Below, in pieces: positions 9,095 to 17,898 of a stretch of 64,000 nucleotides of DNA. The stretch is taken from NCBI RefSeq assembly GCF_014961315.1, contig NZ_CP063141.1, positions 1,798,001 through 1,862,000 on the forward strand, read 5' to 3'. A model generated the notes under the pieces. It did not search any database and was not told where the DNA came from. It saw only the letters and a program-made list of their open reading frames with translations. The DNA is from Thermoflavifilum sp. GTDB lineage: Bacteria; Bacteroidota; Bacteroidia; Chitinophagales; Chitinophagaceae. Both the position numbers and the translations under genes were made by a program. Every line of letters begins with the position of its first letter. Within the stretch, counting starts at the first letter, position 1.

Positions 9095-9505
9095 ATGAAA
9101 AATTGCCTGACTGCAATAGTGTTTATTGTGCTGATATCGGGATGTAAGTCCGGGCCCGAGCCTATTCGATATGGATACGATAGTTGTGATTTCTGTCGGA
9201 TGACGATAGTAGACAATCGTTTTGGTGGCGAACTGATTACATCAAAAGGAAAGGTATATAAGTTTGATGCAGCGGAATGCCTGGACAACTTCTATCATCG
9301 CACGCATGAATCGTTTGCCTGGGTATTGTTTGTTGATTTTAATCATCCGGGTACATTAATTCCTGCCAAACAGGCCTTTCTTCTACAGAGTGATCAATTG
9401 CATAGCCCGATGGGTAAGGGTGTAGCGGCCTTTCAAAACGAGCAGCAGGCGAAAGAAGCACAAAAGCTATACGGAGGAGAAATTAAACGATGTGAATTGC
9501 CATAA
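9095..9505 (+). CDS. nosL: NosL copper chaperone lipoprotein
   Basis: 136 residues with a lipobox ending in LISGC (Cys17). The Cu(I)-binding motif CDFCRM (C31, C34, M36) and the following FGGELITSKGKVYKFDAAECLDNF are diagnostic of NosL. The family delivers copper to apo-NosZ in the periplasm together with the NosDFY ABC complex. It sits 11 bp after the nosB-like gene and 10 bp before nosD. Confidence 0.95.
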   Translation: MKNCLTAIVFIVLISGCKSGPEPIRYGYDSCDFCRMTIVDNRFGGELITSKGKVYKFDAAECLDNFYHRTHESFAWVLFVDFNHPGTLIPAKQAFLLQSDQLHSPMGKGVAAFQNEQQAKEAQKLYGGEIKRCELP

Positions 9506-9515
9506 GGGTTTGAAT

Positions 9516-10754
9516 ATGAAACCTGTTTTTCTTTTCTTATTGTTCGTAATGCTGACTGGCAGGATTGAAGCAAGGCAAATCCGGGTTTGTGCTTCCTGCA
9601 GTGTACGCACTATTGATGAGGCCCTGCGTATGGCGCATCCGTACGATACGCTTTTGCTTAACGGAACATTCCGGATGGATAGTGCTTATGTCATTACAAA
9701 ACCGTTGGCCATCATCGGTCAGCATGCGGTTTTAGACGGGATGGGAAAAACTGGAATGTGGAAAATTCAGGCAACTCATGTACTTATCGAGAATATCATC
9801 ATGCAGCATACAGGAATAAGTTATCTGGAAGATAGGGCTGCTATTTCTATTACGAAATCATCAGATGTTCGTATTGTTCATGTAAGGGTCAATCAATCTT
9901 ACTTTGGTATTTATGCCTACCAGAGTAATCATATCTTAATCGAAAACAGTTACTTTGATGGATCGGGAACGAACGAATTTAACGCTGCAAATGGTATCCA
10001 TCTCTGGTATTGCGATAGCGTGCAATTGATTCATAATGTAGTTTTACATCATCGGGATGGTATTTACCTTGAATTCACAAACAACAGTAGAATTGTCGGA
10101 AATATCAGCAGGGATAATATTCGTTATGGCATGCATTTTATGTTTTCCAATCACGACGCGTATGTTGGAAATACCTTTCAATCGAATGGAGCAGGAGTGG
10201 CCGTAATGTATTCACACGATATCAGCATGATGAAGAACACATTCATACATAATTATGGTACCAATGCATACGGCTTGTTGTTAAAAGAAATTCATGATTC
10301 GGAAATCAGGCAAAATGATTTCAATAGCAACACCGTTGGTATATTCATGGAAGAGTGCACCCGGCTGAATGTGATCAAAAATATTTTTCAATCGAATGGT
10401 TGGGCTGTGCGGATTACGGGTAGTTCGACTGATAACCAGTTTGCAGGTAATAATTTCTTACAGAACTCATTTGATGTGGCTTCATTAACCCCACACTTAC
10501 ACGATAATCGTTTCTACGAAAACTACTGGAGTGATTATAGAGGATACGATCTGAATAAAGATGGAATAGGAGATGTACCCTTTCATCCGATGAATATGTT
10601 TGCTTATGTCGTGATGCGATATGGCATTTCCATTGTGCTGTTGAGAAGCCTGCTTGAAAAATTGCTGGATATAGCTGAATCCGTAATTCCAGTTATAACC
10701 CCATCTCAGCTTGTCGATCCGAAACCTTTAATGAAACCTGATCAGCATGATTGA
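9516..10754 (+). CDS. nosD: NosD periplasmic copper-insertion protein (beta-helix)
   Basis: 412 residues from the ATG at 9516, whose product begins with a clear Sec signal (MKPVFLFLLFVMLTGRIEA). The body is a run of short right-handed beta-helix (CASH/PbH1) repeats, visible as recurring NxF/NxI turns such as LIENSYFDGSG and SRIVGNISRDN. The C-terminal YWSDYRGYDLNKDGIGDVP is a hallmark of NosD-family proteins. It works with NosF and NosY in assembling the copper centres of NosZ. The 3' end overlaps nosF by 8 bp. Confidence 0.95.
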   Translation: MKPVFLFLLFVMLTGRIEARQIRVCASCSVRTIDEALRMAHPYDTLLLNGTFRMDSAYVITKPLAIIGQHAVLDGMGKTGMWKIQATHVLIENIIMQHTGISYLEDRAAISITKSSDVRIVHVRVNQSYFGIYAYQSNHILIENSYFDGSGTNEFNAANGIHLWYCDSVQLIHNVVLHHRDGIYLEFTNNSRIVGNISRDNIRYGMHFMFSNHDAYVGNTFQSNGAGVAVMYSHDISMMKNTFIHNYGTNAYGLLLKEIHDSEIRQNDFNSNTVGIFMEECTRLNVIKNIFQSNGWAVRITGSSTDNQFAGNNFLQNSFDVASLTPHLHDNRFYENYWSDYRGYDLNKDGIGDVPFHPMNMFAYVVMRYGISIVLLRSLLEKLLDIAESVIPVITPSQLVDPKPLMKPDQHD

Positions 10755-11466
10755 AATCAAACAATTGTATAAGGCTTACAGGCATCGTCAGGTGTTGCAT
10801 TGTATTGATATGACCATCAAGAAGGCGGGCATTTATGCTATTCTTGGTCCGAACGGTTCCGGGAAAACTACTTTATTGAAGATTTGCATGGGGCTTGTTT
10901 TACCCGATAATGGGGATGTGTATATCAACCATGAGTCTGTACGTGCCAGCAATCAGTACCGTAAATTGGTAAGCTATCTTCCCCAGATTGCCCGTTTTCC
11001 GGATAATCTGAAAGTGCAGGAACTGTTAAGGCTTACCGAGCTTCTCCGCGGAAAGGCTCAACGAAAGGAAGCCATCATTGAAATGTTTGGTCTGGCCCCT
11101 TATCTTCAACAATCATTTCGTAATCTTTCAGGTGGTACTCAACAAAAGGTAAATTTAACCACATGCTTGATGTACGATGCTCCATTGTTTCTGCTTGATG
11201 AACCCACCGCGGCACTTGATCCGGTATCACAGCTCAGGTTGAAGGAGTTTCTACTAAAGGAGAAGCAGCGTGGCAAAATAATCGTATTGACCACCCATGT
11301 TCCGCATCTTGTACAGACCGTTGCCGATGAAATATATTTTCTCCTTTCCGGTAAGATTCATTTTCATGGCACTGTAGATCAGTTAGTTGATGCATATCAA
11401 GCATCCGATATAGAAGAAGCAATTGCAAAATTATTAATGCATCAACAGGAAAAAATAAAAGTATGA
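10747..11466 (+). CDS. nosF: NosF ABC transporter ATPase
   Basis: 239 residues. Walker A is GPNGSGKTT (about 34-42), the signature is LSGGTQQKV, Walker B is LFLLDEPTAAL, and the H-loop is TTHVPHL. It powers the NosDFY machine needed for NosZ maturation. It overlaps nosD by 8 bp and nosY by 4 bp (ATGA), showing tight translational coupling. Confidence 0.95.
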   Translation: MIEIKQLYKAYRHRQVLHCIDMTIKKAGIYAILGPNGSGKTTLLKICMGLVLPDNGDVYINHESVRASNQYRKLVSYLPQIARFPDNLKVQELLRLTELLRGKAQRKEAIIEMFGLAPYLQQSFRNLSGGTQQKVNLTTCLMYDAPLFLLDEPTAALDPVSQLRLKEFLLKEKQRGKIIVLTTHVPHLVQTVADEIYFLLSGKIHFHGTVDQLVDAYQASDIEEAIAKLLMHQQEKIKV

Positions 11467-12245
11467 GAAAAGTAATGCAATATGGATTCATGGATCTGCT
11501 AAGAAGCAAATGGATGATAGGATATGGTGCTATATTTTTTTGCATTACATCGGTCATGATTTATTTAATTGGAGATTTCACACAGGTGATTATCAGCATG
11601 ATGTATCTGGTATTGTACCTGATTCCTCTATTATCTATTGTGCTGGGTATTATGTATGGCTACCAGATCAGGGAATATATTGCATGGGTATTATCACATC
11701 CCATATCAAGAGGGCAGGTTTTTATGGGATATTACCTGAGTCTGGCACTTGTGCTGATTATCTATTTCGCAGCGGGAATGGGCTTACCTTTTCTTTTTGC
11801 CGGCATCTTCAGTACAGGTTCTGCATCTGCTTTTGGAATTTTATTAGGAAGTGGAGTTGTGCTTGCTGTAATTTTTTCAGGTATGGCGATGTGGGTGGTA
11901 TTCGCCAATGATAACAAACTCCTGGGTCTTGGTAAGGGTTTGCTTATCTGGCTCGTGATGACGATTTTATATGATGCATTTTTTTTGATTGCCGTCATTA
12001 CATTCGAAGATTATCCGCTTGAAACATTTGCACTTATAGCCAGCATCCTGAACCCGATAGATTTGAGTCGCATTTTGTTAATCTCAAATCTCGATATTTC
12101 TGCATTGCTTGGATATACAGGTGCCATCATTCAATCGGTTTTAGGTACATCTGGAGGCATGGTGTGGGTGCTGGCCGGATATATCATCTGGCTTATATTC
12201 CCTTTATGGCGATATCTCCGCATTACTTCAAAAAAAGATTTTTGA
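11463..12245 (+). CDS. nosY: NosY ABC-2 type permease
   Basis: 260 residues, about six hydrophobic helices, typical of the ABC-2/NosY membrane subunit. The N-terminus MRKVMQYGFMDLLRSKWM is the usual cytoplasmic elbow, and REYIAWVLSHPISRGQVFMGYYLSL is the coupling-helix region. It is the membrane partner of NosF and carries the periplasmic NosD. The start overlaps the nosF stop. Confidence 0.93.
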   Translation: MRKVMQYGFMDLLRSKWMIGYGAIFFCITSVMIYLIGDFTQVIISMMYLVLYLIPLLSIVLGIMYGYQIREYIAWVLSHPISRGQVFMGYYLSLALVLIIYFAAGMGLPFLFAGIFSTGSASAFGILLGSGVVLAVIFSGMAMWVVFANDNKLLGLGKGLLIWLVMTILYDAFFLIAVITFEDYPLETFALIASILNPIDLSRILLISNLDISALLGYTGAIIQSVLGTSGGMVWVLAGYIIWLIFPLWRYLRITSKKDF

Positions 12246-12261
12246 TGTTTCAGGGAATTGT

Positions 12262-13455
12262 ATGAGATCAAGTGCTGTCATGGCCATAGCGCATGGGCGT
12301 ATCATTAACCGTTGGTGGGTCGTTTCACGTCTGTTTCTTTTATGTGGTGCGATCATTGGACTGGCTCTGCGATTTTATTTTGTGAAACCCTTTCCCATTT
12401 CATTTCATTACTGGTTGCATGCCCATTCACATACCCTGTTGCTGGGGTGGATTGATAATGCCCTGTTATTGTTGCTTTACCGGAAATGCTTCCCCACAAT
12501 TTCACGTGTCGAGAAAATTTGTATCGGCTTATTGCAAATAGGCGTAGCGGGAATGCTGGTCAGTTTCCCTTTTCAGGGTTATGGTCCCGTTGCAATCGCA
12601 TTTTCTTCTTTGCATCTTATCGTTTCCGATGTGCTTGCAGGTTTGATATGGATTCGGATAAAAGCCTTCTCAACTGCCCATGCATTTGCTGAAAAATTTG
12701 TGTTACTTGTAAGGCTGGCCGTGGCTTTTCAGTTTCTCTGCACCCTTGGCCCTTTGATGCTGGGTTATTTATCTGCAAAAGCAGAAGGAGCTCATGCACT
12801 CCAGCATACCGCATTTTATCAGCTATCCCTGTTTTATTATTTACACTTTTTGTATAACGGCGTATTCTTTTACCTTTTACTTGCGTTGTGGCTTCCACTT
12901 GTTCGGGTCAAAAACTTCCATCTTTATGCCATGGCGGCGGGTACGGTGCTCACGTTTGCCCATGCCGTGTTATACGTGCACGAGTGGTGGTTATGGTCGT
13001 GGCTGGCGGTTATGGGATCTGCGATGCAGCTCGGCGTATGGCTGATCTGGGTAAAACAAGATTTGCAAAATTTTAAGCAAAGTCTGGGCTGGATGCTCAT
13101 GGCTGCCATGACGCTGAAATTCGTTCTGCAGATTGCGGGAAGTTTTCCGCCATTAAGCCATCTGGTCATTACGCAGCGGTTCTGGTTAATGGCCTATCTG
13201 CATTTTTTATTCCTGGGCATTTACACGCCGTTTATATGGGTTATGGCCGGGGTTCAAAGAAAATTCTTTTCCTACGGGCTGTATTATCTGCTCTGGCTGA
13301 GCACGGAAGGATTGCTGCTCATGCCTTACCTGTTCCGGAAAACACATCTCGCACCTGAAGTCTGGTATGCCTGTATCTTTGCTGCGTATGCCGGGCTGGT
13401 GGTGTTGCTCATAGGCATTACTTACCGTCTCAGGGTGGGCAAAAACGGGCAATAA
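12262..13455 (+). CDS. Polytopic membrane protein with HAHSH motif, haem-copper-oxidase-like (function unknown)
   Basis: 397 residues with about 11-12 hydrophobic helices. Conserved-looking intramembrane histidines occur in [13 protein letters not shown] (H53, H55, H57), ALQHTAFYQ (H182), [13 protein letters not shown] (H195), [13 protein letters not shown] (H234, H240) and [10 protein letters not shown] (about H314). This pattern matches a poorly characterised Bacteroidota family distantly resembling haem-copper oxidase subunit I, with HAHSHxxxLGW near the N-terminus. It lacks a recognisable full set of CuB ligands. It starts 16 bp after nosY, so it is the last gene of the nos operon. Haem binding and a role in quinol oxidation or NO/N2O metabolism are inference only. 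Confidence 0.7.
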   Translation: MRSSAVMAIAHGRIINRWWVVSRLFLLCGAIIGLALRFYFVKPFPISFHYWLHAHSHTLLLGWIDNALLLLLYRKCFPTISRVEKICIGLLQIGVAGMLVSFPFQGYGPVAIAFSSLHLIVSDVLAGLIWIRIKAFSTAHAFAEKFVLLVRLAVAFQFLCTLGPLMLGYLSAKAEGAHALQHTAFYQLSLFYYLHFLYNGVFFYLLLALWLPLVRVKNFHLYAMAAGTVLTFAHAVLYVHEWWLWSWLAVMGSAMQLGVWLIWVKQDLQNFKQSLGWMLMAAMTLKFVLQIAGSFPPLSHLVITQRFWLMAYLHFLFLGIYTPFIWVMAGVQRKFFSYGLYYLLWLSTEGLLLMPYLFRKTHLAPEVWYACIFAAYAGLVVLLIGITYRLRVGKNGQ

Positions 13456-13465
13456 GGCTATTGTT

Positions 13466-13497
13466 TTTGTCATTTTCAAAAAATCCTATTACCTTTG
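13466..13497 (+). promoter_or_regulatory. Bacteroidota-type promoter of rpsJ/S10 operon
   Basis: TTTG at 13466-13469, a 20-nt spacer, TACCTTTG at 13490-13497. The downstream TTTGCCGTCCCAAA differs from the rpsL promoter at one base within that stretch. It lies 10 bp after the last nos gene, restoring independent transcription of the ribosomal genes. Confidence 0.78.
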
Positions 13498-13531
13498 CCG
13501 TCCCAAATTACAATGGGAAAATCGTTTGATC

Positions 13532-13837
13532 ATGGCACAGCGGATTCGCATTAAGTTGAAATCTTACGATCACAATCTGGTCGACAAATCGGCCGAAAAA
13601 ATTGTAAAAACCGTGAGAAGCACGGGAGCCGTGGTTACGGGTCCTATTCCCCTGCCCACAGAAAAGAAAATCTTCACCGTGTTGCGTTCACCCCATGTGA
13701 ATAAGAAATCACGTGAACAATTTCAGCTGTGCACCCACAAACGTTTGTTAGATATTTATACATCCTCGTCACGCACGGTAGATGCGCTTTCTAAGCTTGA
13801 TTTGCCGTCGGGAGTGGATGTGGAAATAAAGGCTTAA
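13532..13837 (+). CDS. rpsJ: 30S ribosomal protein S10
   Basis: 101 residues from the ATG at 13532 (an in-frame TTG at 13526 is less likely). [22 protein letters not shown] and [20 protein letters not shown] are standard S10, including the loop that reaches into the 30S head. S10 is also the NusB/NusE antitermination partner. It is first in the S10 operon and has its own promoter because nos genes separate it from fusA. Confidence 0.98.
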   Translation: MAQRIRIKLKSYDHNLVDKSAEKIVKTVRSTGAVVTGPIPLPTEKKIFTVLRSPHVNKKSREQFQLCTHKRLLDIYTSSSRTVDALSKLDLPSGVDVEIKA

Positions 13838-13855
13838 GTATTGAATTGGTCTCAA

Positions 13856-13915
13856 CTCCGTATGGGGTGGCTTCTAAAAGCTGATCCCTTTCGCCCGGGA
13901 AACCAGGGAACGGAG
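13856..13915 (+). ncRNA. Candidate structured mRNA element between rpsJ and rplC
   Basis: The 96-nt rpsJ-rplC spacer can fold as a three-way junction. The closing stem CTCCGT (13856-13861) pairs with ACGGAG (13910-13915). The first inner hairpin is GCTT-CTAA-AAGC (13870-13881). The second is TCCCT (13885-13889) with AGGGA (13905-13909), capped by GG-GAAA-CC, a GNRA tetraloop, with a 7-nt bulge on the 5' side. This resembles ribosomal-protein autoregulatory leaders, but no known family is assigned and covariation is untested. Confidence 0.45.
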
Positions 13916-13933
13916 CGCTGAAAAACGAATAAC

Positions 13934-14551
13934 ATGAAAGGAATTCTTGGCAGAAAATTGGGAATGACCAGCATTTTTGAAGCCGATGGCCGGCAAACGG
14001 CCTGTACCATCATTGAGGCTGGTCCCTGTGTCGTAACCCAGGTTAAGACGCCTGAAACGGATGGTTATCACGCGCTTCAGATTGCTTTCGGGGAAAGAAA
14101 AGAAAAAAATACCCCTCGTCCACTGAAACAGCATTTCGCGAAAGCCAACACTTCTCCCAAGCGATACATCCGGGAAATACGCGATCCCGACATTCAGAAA
14201 CAGGTAGGCGAACTGATTACATGCGATATCTTTCAGGAAGGAGAAATCGTGAATGTTATCGGCACCTCCAAAGGCAAAGGATTTCAGGGCGTGGTGAAAC
14301 GCCATCATTTTCGTGGCGTTGGTGAATCAACCCATGGCCAGCACGACCGCAGCCGCGCACCGGGTTCCATTGGTGCCTCCTCGTTTCCTTCCCGGGTATT
14401 AAAAGGCATGCGCATGGCCGGTCGCATGGGAAATGAACGGGTGAAGGTAAAAGGTCTTCGGATTTTGAAAATATTTCCTGAACAACATTATATCCTGGTA
14501 AGCGGATCCGTTCCGGGTCACAATGGTTCCATTGTTTTAATCGAAAAATGA
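13934..14551 (+). CDS. rplC: 50S ribosomal protein L3
   Basis: 205 residues. KGILGRKLGMTSIFE at the N-terminus and GVVKRHHFRGVGESTHGQ in the central extension that reaches the peptidyl-transferase centre identify L3. It ends one base before rplD. Confidence 0.98.
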   Translation: MKGILGRKLGMTSIFEADGRQTACTIIEAGPCVVTQVKTPETDGYHALQIAFGERKEKNTPRPLKQHFAKANTSPKRYIREIRDPDIQKQVGELITCDIFQEGEIVNVIGTSKGKGFQGVVKRHHFRGVGESTHGQHDRSRAPGSIGASSFPSRVLKGMRMAGRMGNERVKVKGLRILKIFPEQHYILVSGSVPGHNGSIVLIEK

Positions 14552-14552
14552 T

Positions 14553-15200
14553 ATGCAGTTAGAAGTATTCAACATAGCAGGTGAAAAAACCGGTAGAACC
14601 GTAGAACTTCCCGACCAGATATTTCAGGCAAAGCCTCATCAGCATGTACTTTATCTGGCCGTGAAGCAATATCTGGCTGCTCAGCGACAGGGTACCCATA
14701 AAACAAAGGCCCGGAATGAAGTAAAAGGTTCAACGCGCAAGCTCCATCGCCAGAAAGGAACGGGTGGCTCGCGTAAGGGCAGCATTCGTAACCCCCTTTT
14801 CCGCGGTGGAGGAACTGTATTTGGCCCTCAACCTCGTGATTATTCCATTAAACTCAACAAGAAAGAAAAAGATCTGGCACGCGTTTCGGCGCTTTCGGTG
14901 AAGGCATCCGAACAGGCTATCCGCATTGTGGAAGATTTTACCATTCAACCCCCGAAAACCAAGCAGTTTGTGGCCGTATTGCAGGCCTTAGGGATTGATC
15001 CGGAATGGAAAAAGGTATTGTTTGTGACGCCTCAATATGAGGAATCGGTATTTCTCTCTTTCCGGAATGTGCCGACCGTAAATGGACTCGCATTCAAAGA
15101 CCTGAATGCTTACGATATTTTAAACGCCAATTACCTGGTGTTTACTGAACAGGCCGCAAAAATGTTTCAGCAGGCAGCAGAACCTGTGGCGACAGCGTAA
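14553..15200 (+). CDS. rplD: 50S ribosomal protein L4
   Basis: 215 residues. KGSTRKLHRQKGTGGSRKGS and FRGGGTVFGPQPRDY form the loop lining the exit tunnel. In E. coli L4 also represses the S10 operon; here the structured element before rplC would be the place to look for an equivalent. There is a short Ala-rich tail. Confidence 0.98.
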   Translation: MQLEVFNIAGEKTGRTVELPDQIFQAKPHQHVLYLAVKQYLAAQRQGTHKTKARNEVKGSTRKLHRQKGTGGSRKGSIRNPLFRGGGTVFGPQPRDYSIKLNKKEKDLARVSALSVKASEQAIRIVEDFTIQPPKTKQFVAVLQALGIDPEWKKVLFVTPQYEESVFLSFRNVPTVNGLAFKDLNAYDILNANYLVFTEQAAKMFQQAAEPVATA

Positions 15201-15216
15201 TTGATGTTAAATAAAC

Positions 15217-15525
15217 ATGAGCACAATGAAAGCCGTTGATATTTTAATTAAACCGCTGGTTACCGAAAAATCCAATCAGCAATCTGAAAAGCTGAATCGG
15301 TACACGTTTCAGGTGAATCGAAAGGCTAACAAGTTGCAGATCAAAAAAGCTGTTGAGGAATTTTATGGCGTTACCGTGAAAGACGTGAATACCAGCATCA
15401 TTCCCGGAAAACGCAGGAATCGCTATACGGTTTCTGGCGTAATCAGCGGTAAAAAGCCGGCTTATAAAAAAGCAGTGGTGACGCTTGCCGAAGGCGAGTC
15501 GATTGATTTATATGCAAATGTTTAG
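15217..15525 (+). CDS. rplW: 50S ribosomal protein L23
   Basis: 102 residues, with a possible alternative Met at residue 4. ILIKPLVTEKSN and YTFQVNRKANKLQIKKAVEEFYGV are the L23 core; the protein lies at the tunnel exit and docks SRP and trigger factor. Confidence 0.98.
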   Translation: MSTMKAVDILIKPLVTEKSNQQSEKLNRYTFQVNRKANKLQIKKAVEEFYGVTVKDVNTSIIPGKRRNRYTVSGVISGKKPAYKKAVVTLAEGESIDLYANV

Positions 15526-15547
15526 CGCGTAAAACGGACTATATTCC

Positions 15548-16387
15548 ATGGCACTGAAGAAATTCAAACCGGTTACACCGGGCACCCGATGGAGAATCGG
15601 AAATGCTTTTGCAGAAATAACCACCGATGAGCCCGAAAAAAGCCTGCTGGCGCCTATTTCCAAAACCGGCGGGCGCAATACCCAGGGGCATCGGACCATG
15701 CGGTATATTGGAGGTGGTCATAAAAAGCGCTACCGGATTATTGATTTTAAGCGGGATAAGAAAAATATTCCGGCTACGGTGAAGAGCATCGAATATGATC
15801 CCAACCGCAGCGCATTTATTGCCTTGGTGGTTTATGCAGATGGAGAAAAACGCTATATCCTGGCTCCACAAGGGCTTCAGGTGGGTGCAACCGTGATGAG
15901 CGGTGATGAGGTAAGCCCCGAAGTGGGAAATGCACTGCCGTTGAAGAACATGCCACTGGGTACTATCGTGCATAACATTGAATTGCATCCCGGTCAGGGT
16001 GGTGCCATCGCCCGCAGTGCAGGAACCTATGCCCAGCTGACGGCCAAGGAAGAGAAATATGTAGTGCTGAAAATGCCTTCTGGAGAGATTCGCAGGGTGC
16101 TTGGTCAGTGTTATGCCACGGTAGGCAGTGTATCGAACTCTGACCATGCACTGGAACAGATGGGTAAAGCAGGCCGTAACCGCTGGCGTGGCATACGACC
16201 CAGAACGCGAGGTGTAGCCATGAACCCCGTTGATCATCCGATGGGTGGTGGAGAAGGTAAAGCCTCGGGCGGCCATCCAAGATCCAGAAAAGGACTGTAC
16301 GCCAAAGGACTGAAAACCCGTTCCAGGAAAAAAGCATCTAACAAGCTTATCCTGCAGCGGAGAAATGGCCAGAAACTGAGCAGCTAA
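15548..16387 (+). CDS. rplB: 50S ribosomal protein L2
   Basis: 279 residues. [23 protein letters not shown] and the C-terminal [19 protein letters not shown] carry the universally conserved loop, including the histidine near the peptidyl-transferase centre. Standard position in the S10 operon. Confidence 0.99.
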   Translation: MALKKFKPVTPGTRWRIGNAFAEITTDEPEKSLLAPISKTGGRNTQGHRTMRYIGGGHKKRYRIIDFKRDKKNIPATVKSIEYDPNRSAFIALVVYADGEKRYILAPQGLQVGATVMSGDEVSPEVGNALPLKNMPLGTIVHNIELHPGQGGAIARSAGTYAQLTAKEEKYVVLKMPSGEIRRVLGQCYATVGSVSNSDHALEQMGKAGRNRWRGIRPRTRGVAMNPVDHPMGGGEGKASGGHPRSRKGLYAKGLKTRSRKKASNKLILQRRNGQKLSS

Positions 16388-16423
16388 TGTTTGACCAAGC
16401 ATAACTAAAATGTTTTAAACGAT

Positions 16424-16695
16424 ATGGCTCGTTCAATTAAAAAAGGACCTTACGTCGACCATAAACTGGAGAAAAAGTGCAGTTGATGAATGAGGGAGTA
16501 ATAAAAAAGGCCGTCATCAAAACCTGGAGCCGGCGATCCACCATCACGCCTGATTTTGTGGGACATACCTTCGCCGTACATAATGGCAATAAGTTTATTC
16601 CGGTGTATGTTACGGAGTTTATGGTGGGTCATAAGTTAGGAGAATTTGCTCCTACACGTAATTTCAAAGGACATTCCAATAAGAAGCAACAATAA
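16424..16695 (+). CDS. rpsS: 30S ribosomal protein S19, apparent -1 frameshift in this sequence
   Basis: The ATG at 16424 opens with [18 protein letters not shown] and then meets TGA at 16484-16486. The rest of S19 ([11 protein letters not shown]... to the KGHSNKKQQ end at 16695) continues in another frame from about 16477. The junction is a run of five A after GAG (16472-16476); six A would restore a normal 90-residue S19. Single-copy essential gene, so the likely causes are a homopolymer sequencing error or, less likely, ribosomal frameshifting. S19 binds 16S rRNA in the 30S head next to S13. Its place between rplB and rplV is canonical. Confidence 0.9.
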
Positions 16696-16719
16696 TTCAT
16701 AGCTATAATTCATCGGGTC

Positions 16720-17133
16720 ATGGAAGCTGTAGCTCGTTTAAGAAATTATCCCAGTTCACCCCGCAAAATGCGTTTGCTGGCCGATTTGATTCGGGGGAAG
16801 GATGTGGAAGTTGCATTGAATATTTTAAAATTCAATCCCAAGCATCCCAGCAAACCATTAGAAAAACTCTTGCTTTCGGCTATTGCTAACTGGCGGGAAA
16901 AAAATCAGGGTGAACGGGTAGAAGATGCAAAGCTTTATGTGAAGACAATTTTTGTGGATGGCGGCCGTACGCTAAAGCGGCTCAGACCCGCCCCACAGGG
17001 CAGGGCCTATCGGATTCGGAAACGCAGCAACCATGTAACCATCGTGGTGGATTCTGCGCTGGCTGCCCAACCACAAGCGTCAACCCCATCAGCTTCCACA
17101 ACCGAAACCGTATCCGAACAAACAGCATCCTAA
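16720..17133 (+). CDS. rplV: 50S ribosomal protein L22
   Basis: 137 residues. [22 protein letters not shown] and the hairpin [29 protein letters not shown], which lines the exit tunnel, are diagnostic. The last ~25 residues are an Ala/Ser/Thr/Gln-rich extension beyond the family core. Confidence 0.98.
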   Translation: MEAVARLRNYPSSPRKMRLLADLIRGKDVEVALNILKFNPKHPSKPLEKLLLSAIANWREKNQGERVEDAKLYVKTIFVDGGRTLKRLRPAPQGRAYRIRKRSNHVTIVVDSALAAQPQASTPSASTTETVSEQTAS

Positions 17134-17151
17134 CATAAAATTTTAGCAAAA

Positions 17152-17865
17152 GTGGGTCAAAAAACAAATCCAATCGGCAACAGATTAGGCATCATCAGGG
17201 GATGGGATTCCAATTGGTACGGCAATAAACATGATTTTGCCCCCAAACTGATCGAAGATCATAAAATCCGTACTTATCTGGATGCCCGGATCAGTCGGGG
17301 AGGCATATCGCGCGTAGTGATTGAACGAACTTTAAACAAACTCATTATCACCATCCATACTTCCAAGCCCGGAATCATCATCGGTAAGGGGGGCGGAGAG
17401 GTAGATCGCATCAAAGAAGAACTCAAGAAACTTACGGGTAAAGAAGATGTGCAGATTAATATCCTTGAAATCCGTCGACCTGAAACGGATGCACGTATTG
17501 TTGCCGAAACAATCGCCCGTCAAATTGAAAGCAGGGTAAATTATAAACGAGCCATCAAAATGGCTATCGCTACCACCATGCGGATGGGCGCAGAAGGAAT
17601 CAAAGTGAAAGTGAGTGGGCGCCTTGGGGGTGCGGAAATTGCCCGTTCCGAAGAAATTAAACAAGGGCGGGTACCCCTGCATACATTCAGAATGGATATT
17701 GACTATGCCTGCCTGTTTGCACAAACCGTATATGGAAAAATTGGCGTGAAAGTCTGGATTTGTAAAGGAGAAGTGCTGGGTAAACGGGATCTGGATCCCA
17801 ACTTCGTAGGGGCACGCGATCATGGCAGGGAACGCAGAGGAAGAGAGCGGGACAGAAGGAAATAA
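17152..17865 (+). CDS. rpsC: 30S ribosomal protein S3
   Basis: 237 residues, initiated by GTG at 17152. [19 protein letters not shown] is the normal N-terminus, and no ATG fits. The KH domain GXXG appears in [21 protein letters not shown]. The basic C-terminus is [12 protein letters not shown]. It forms part of the mRNA entry helicase of the 30S subunit. Confidence 0.98.
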   Translation: MGQKTNPIGNRLGIIRGWDSNWYGNKHDFAPKLIEDHKIRTYLDARISRGGISRVVIERTLNKLIITIHTSKPGIIIGKGGGEVDRIKEELKKLTGKEDVQINILEIRRPETDARIVAETIARQIESRVNYKRAIKMAIATTMRMGAEGIKVKVSGRLGGAEIARSEEIKQGRVPLHTFRMDIDYACLFAQTVYGKIGVKVWICKGEVLGKRDLDPNFVGARDHGRERRGRERDRRK

Positions 17866-17898
17866 CAAATTACTTGAATCAACTAATGCATGTAAATC

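Noticed and set aside
5879-13455. nos cluster as part of a recognisable mobile element
   Set aside because: No integrase, transposase, tRNA, attachment-site duplication or terminal repeats were seen at either edge.
13526-13531. TTG start two codons upstream for rpsJ
   Set aside because: ATG at 13532 gives the normal S10 N-terminus (MAQRIRIKL).
15539-16402. 287-codon open frame antisense to rplB
   Set aside because: rplB is intact and conserved over the same bases; the antisense product resembles nothing.
16477-16695. Separate short gene starting at GTG 16477
   Set aside because: The encoded residues are simply the C-terminal three quarters of S19; the frame belongs to rpsS after a one-base shift.
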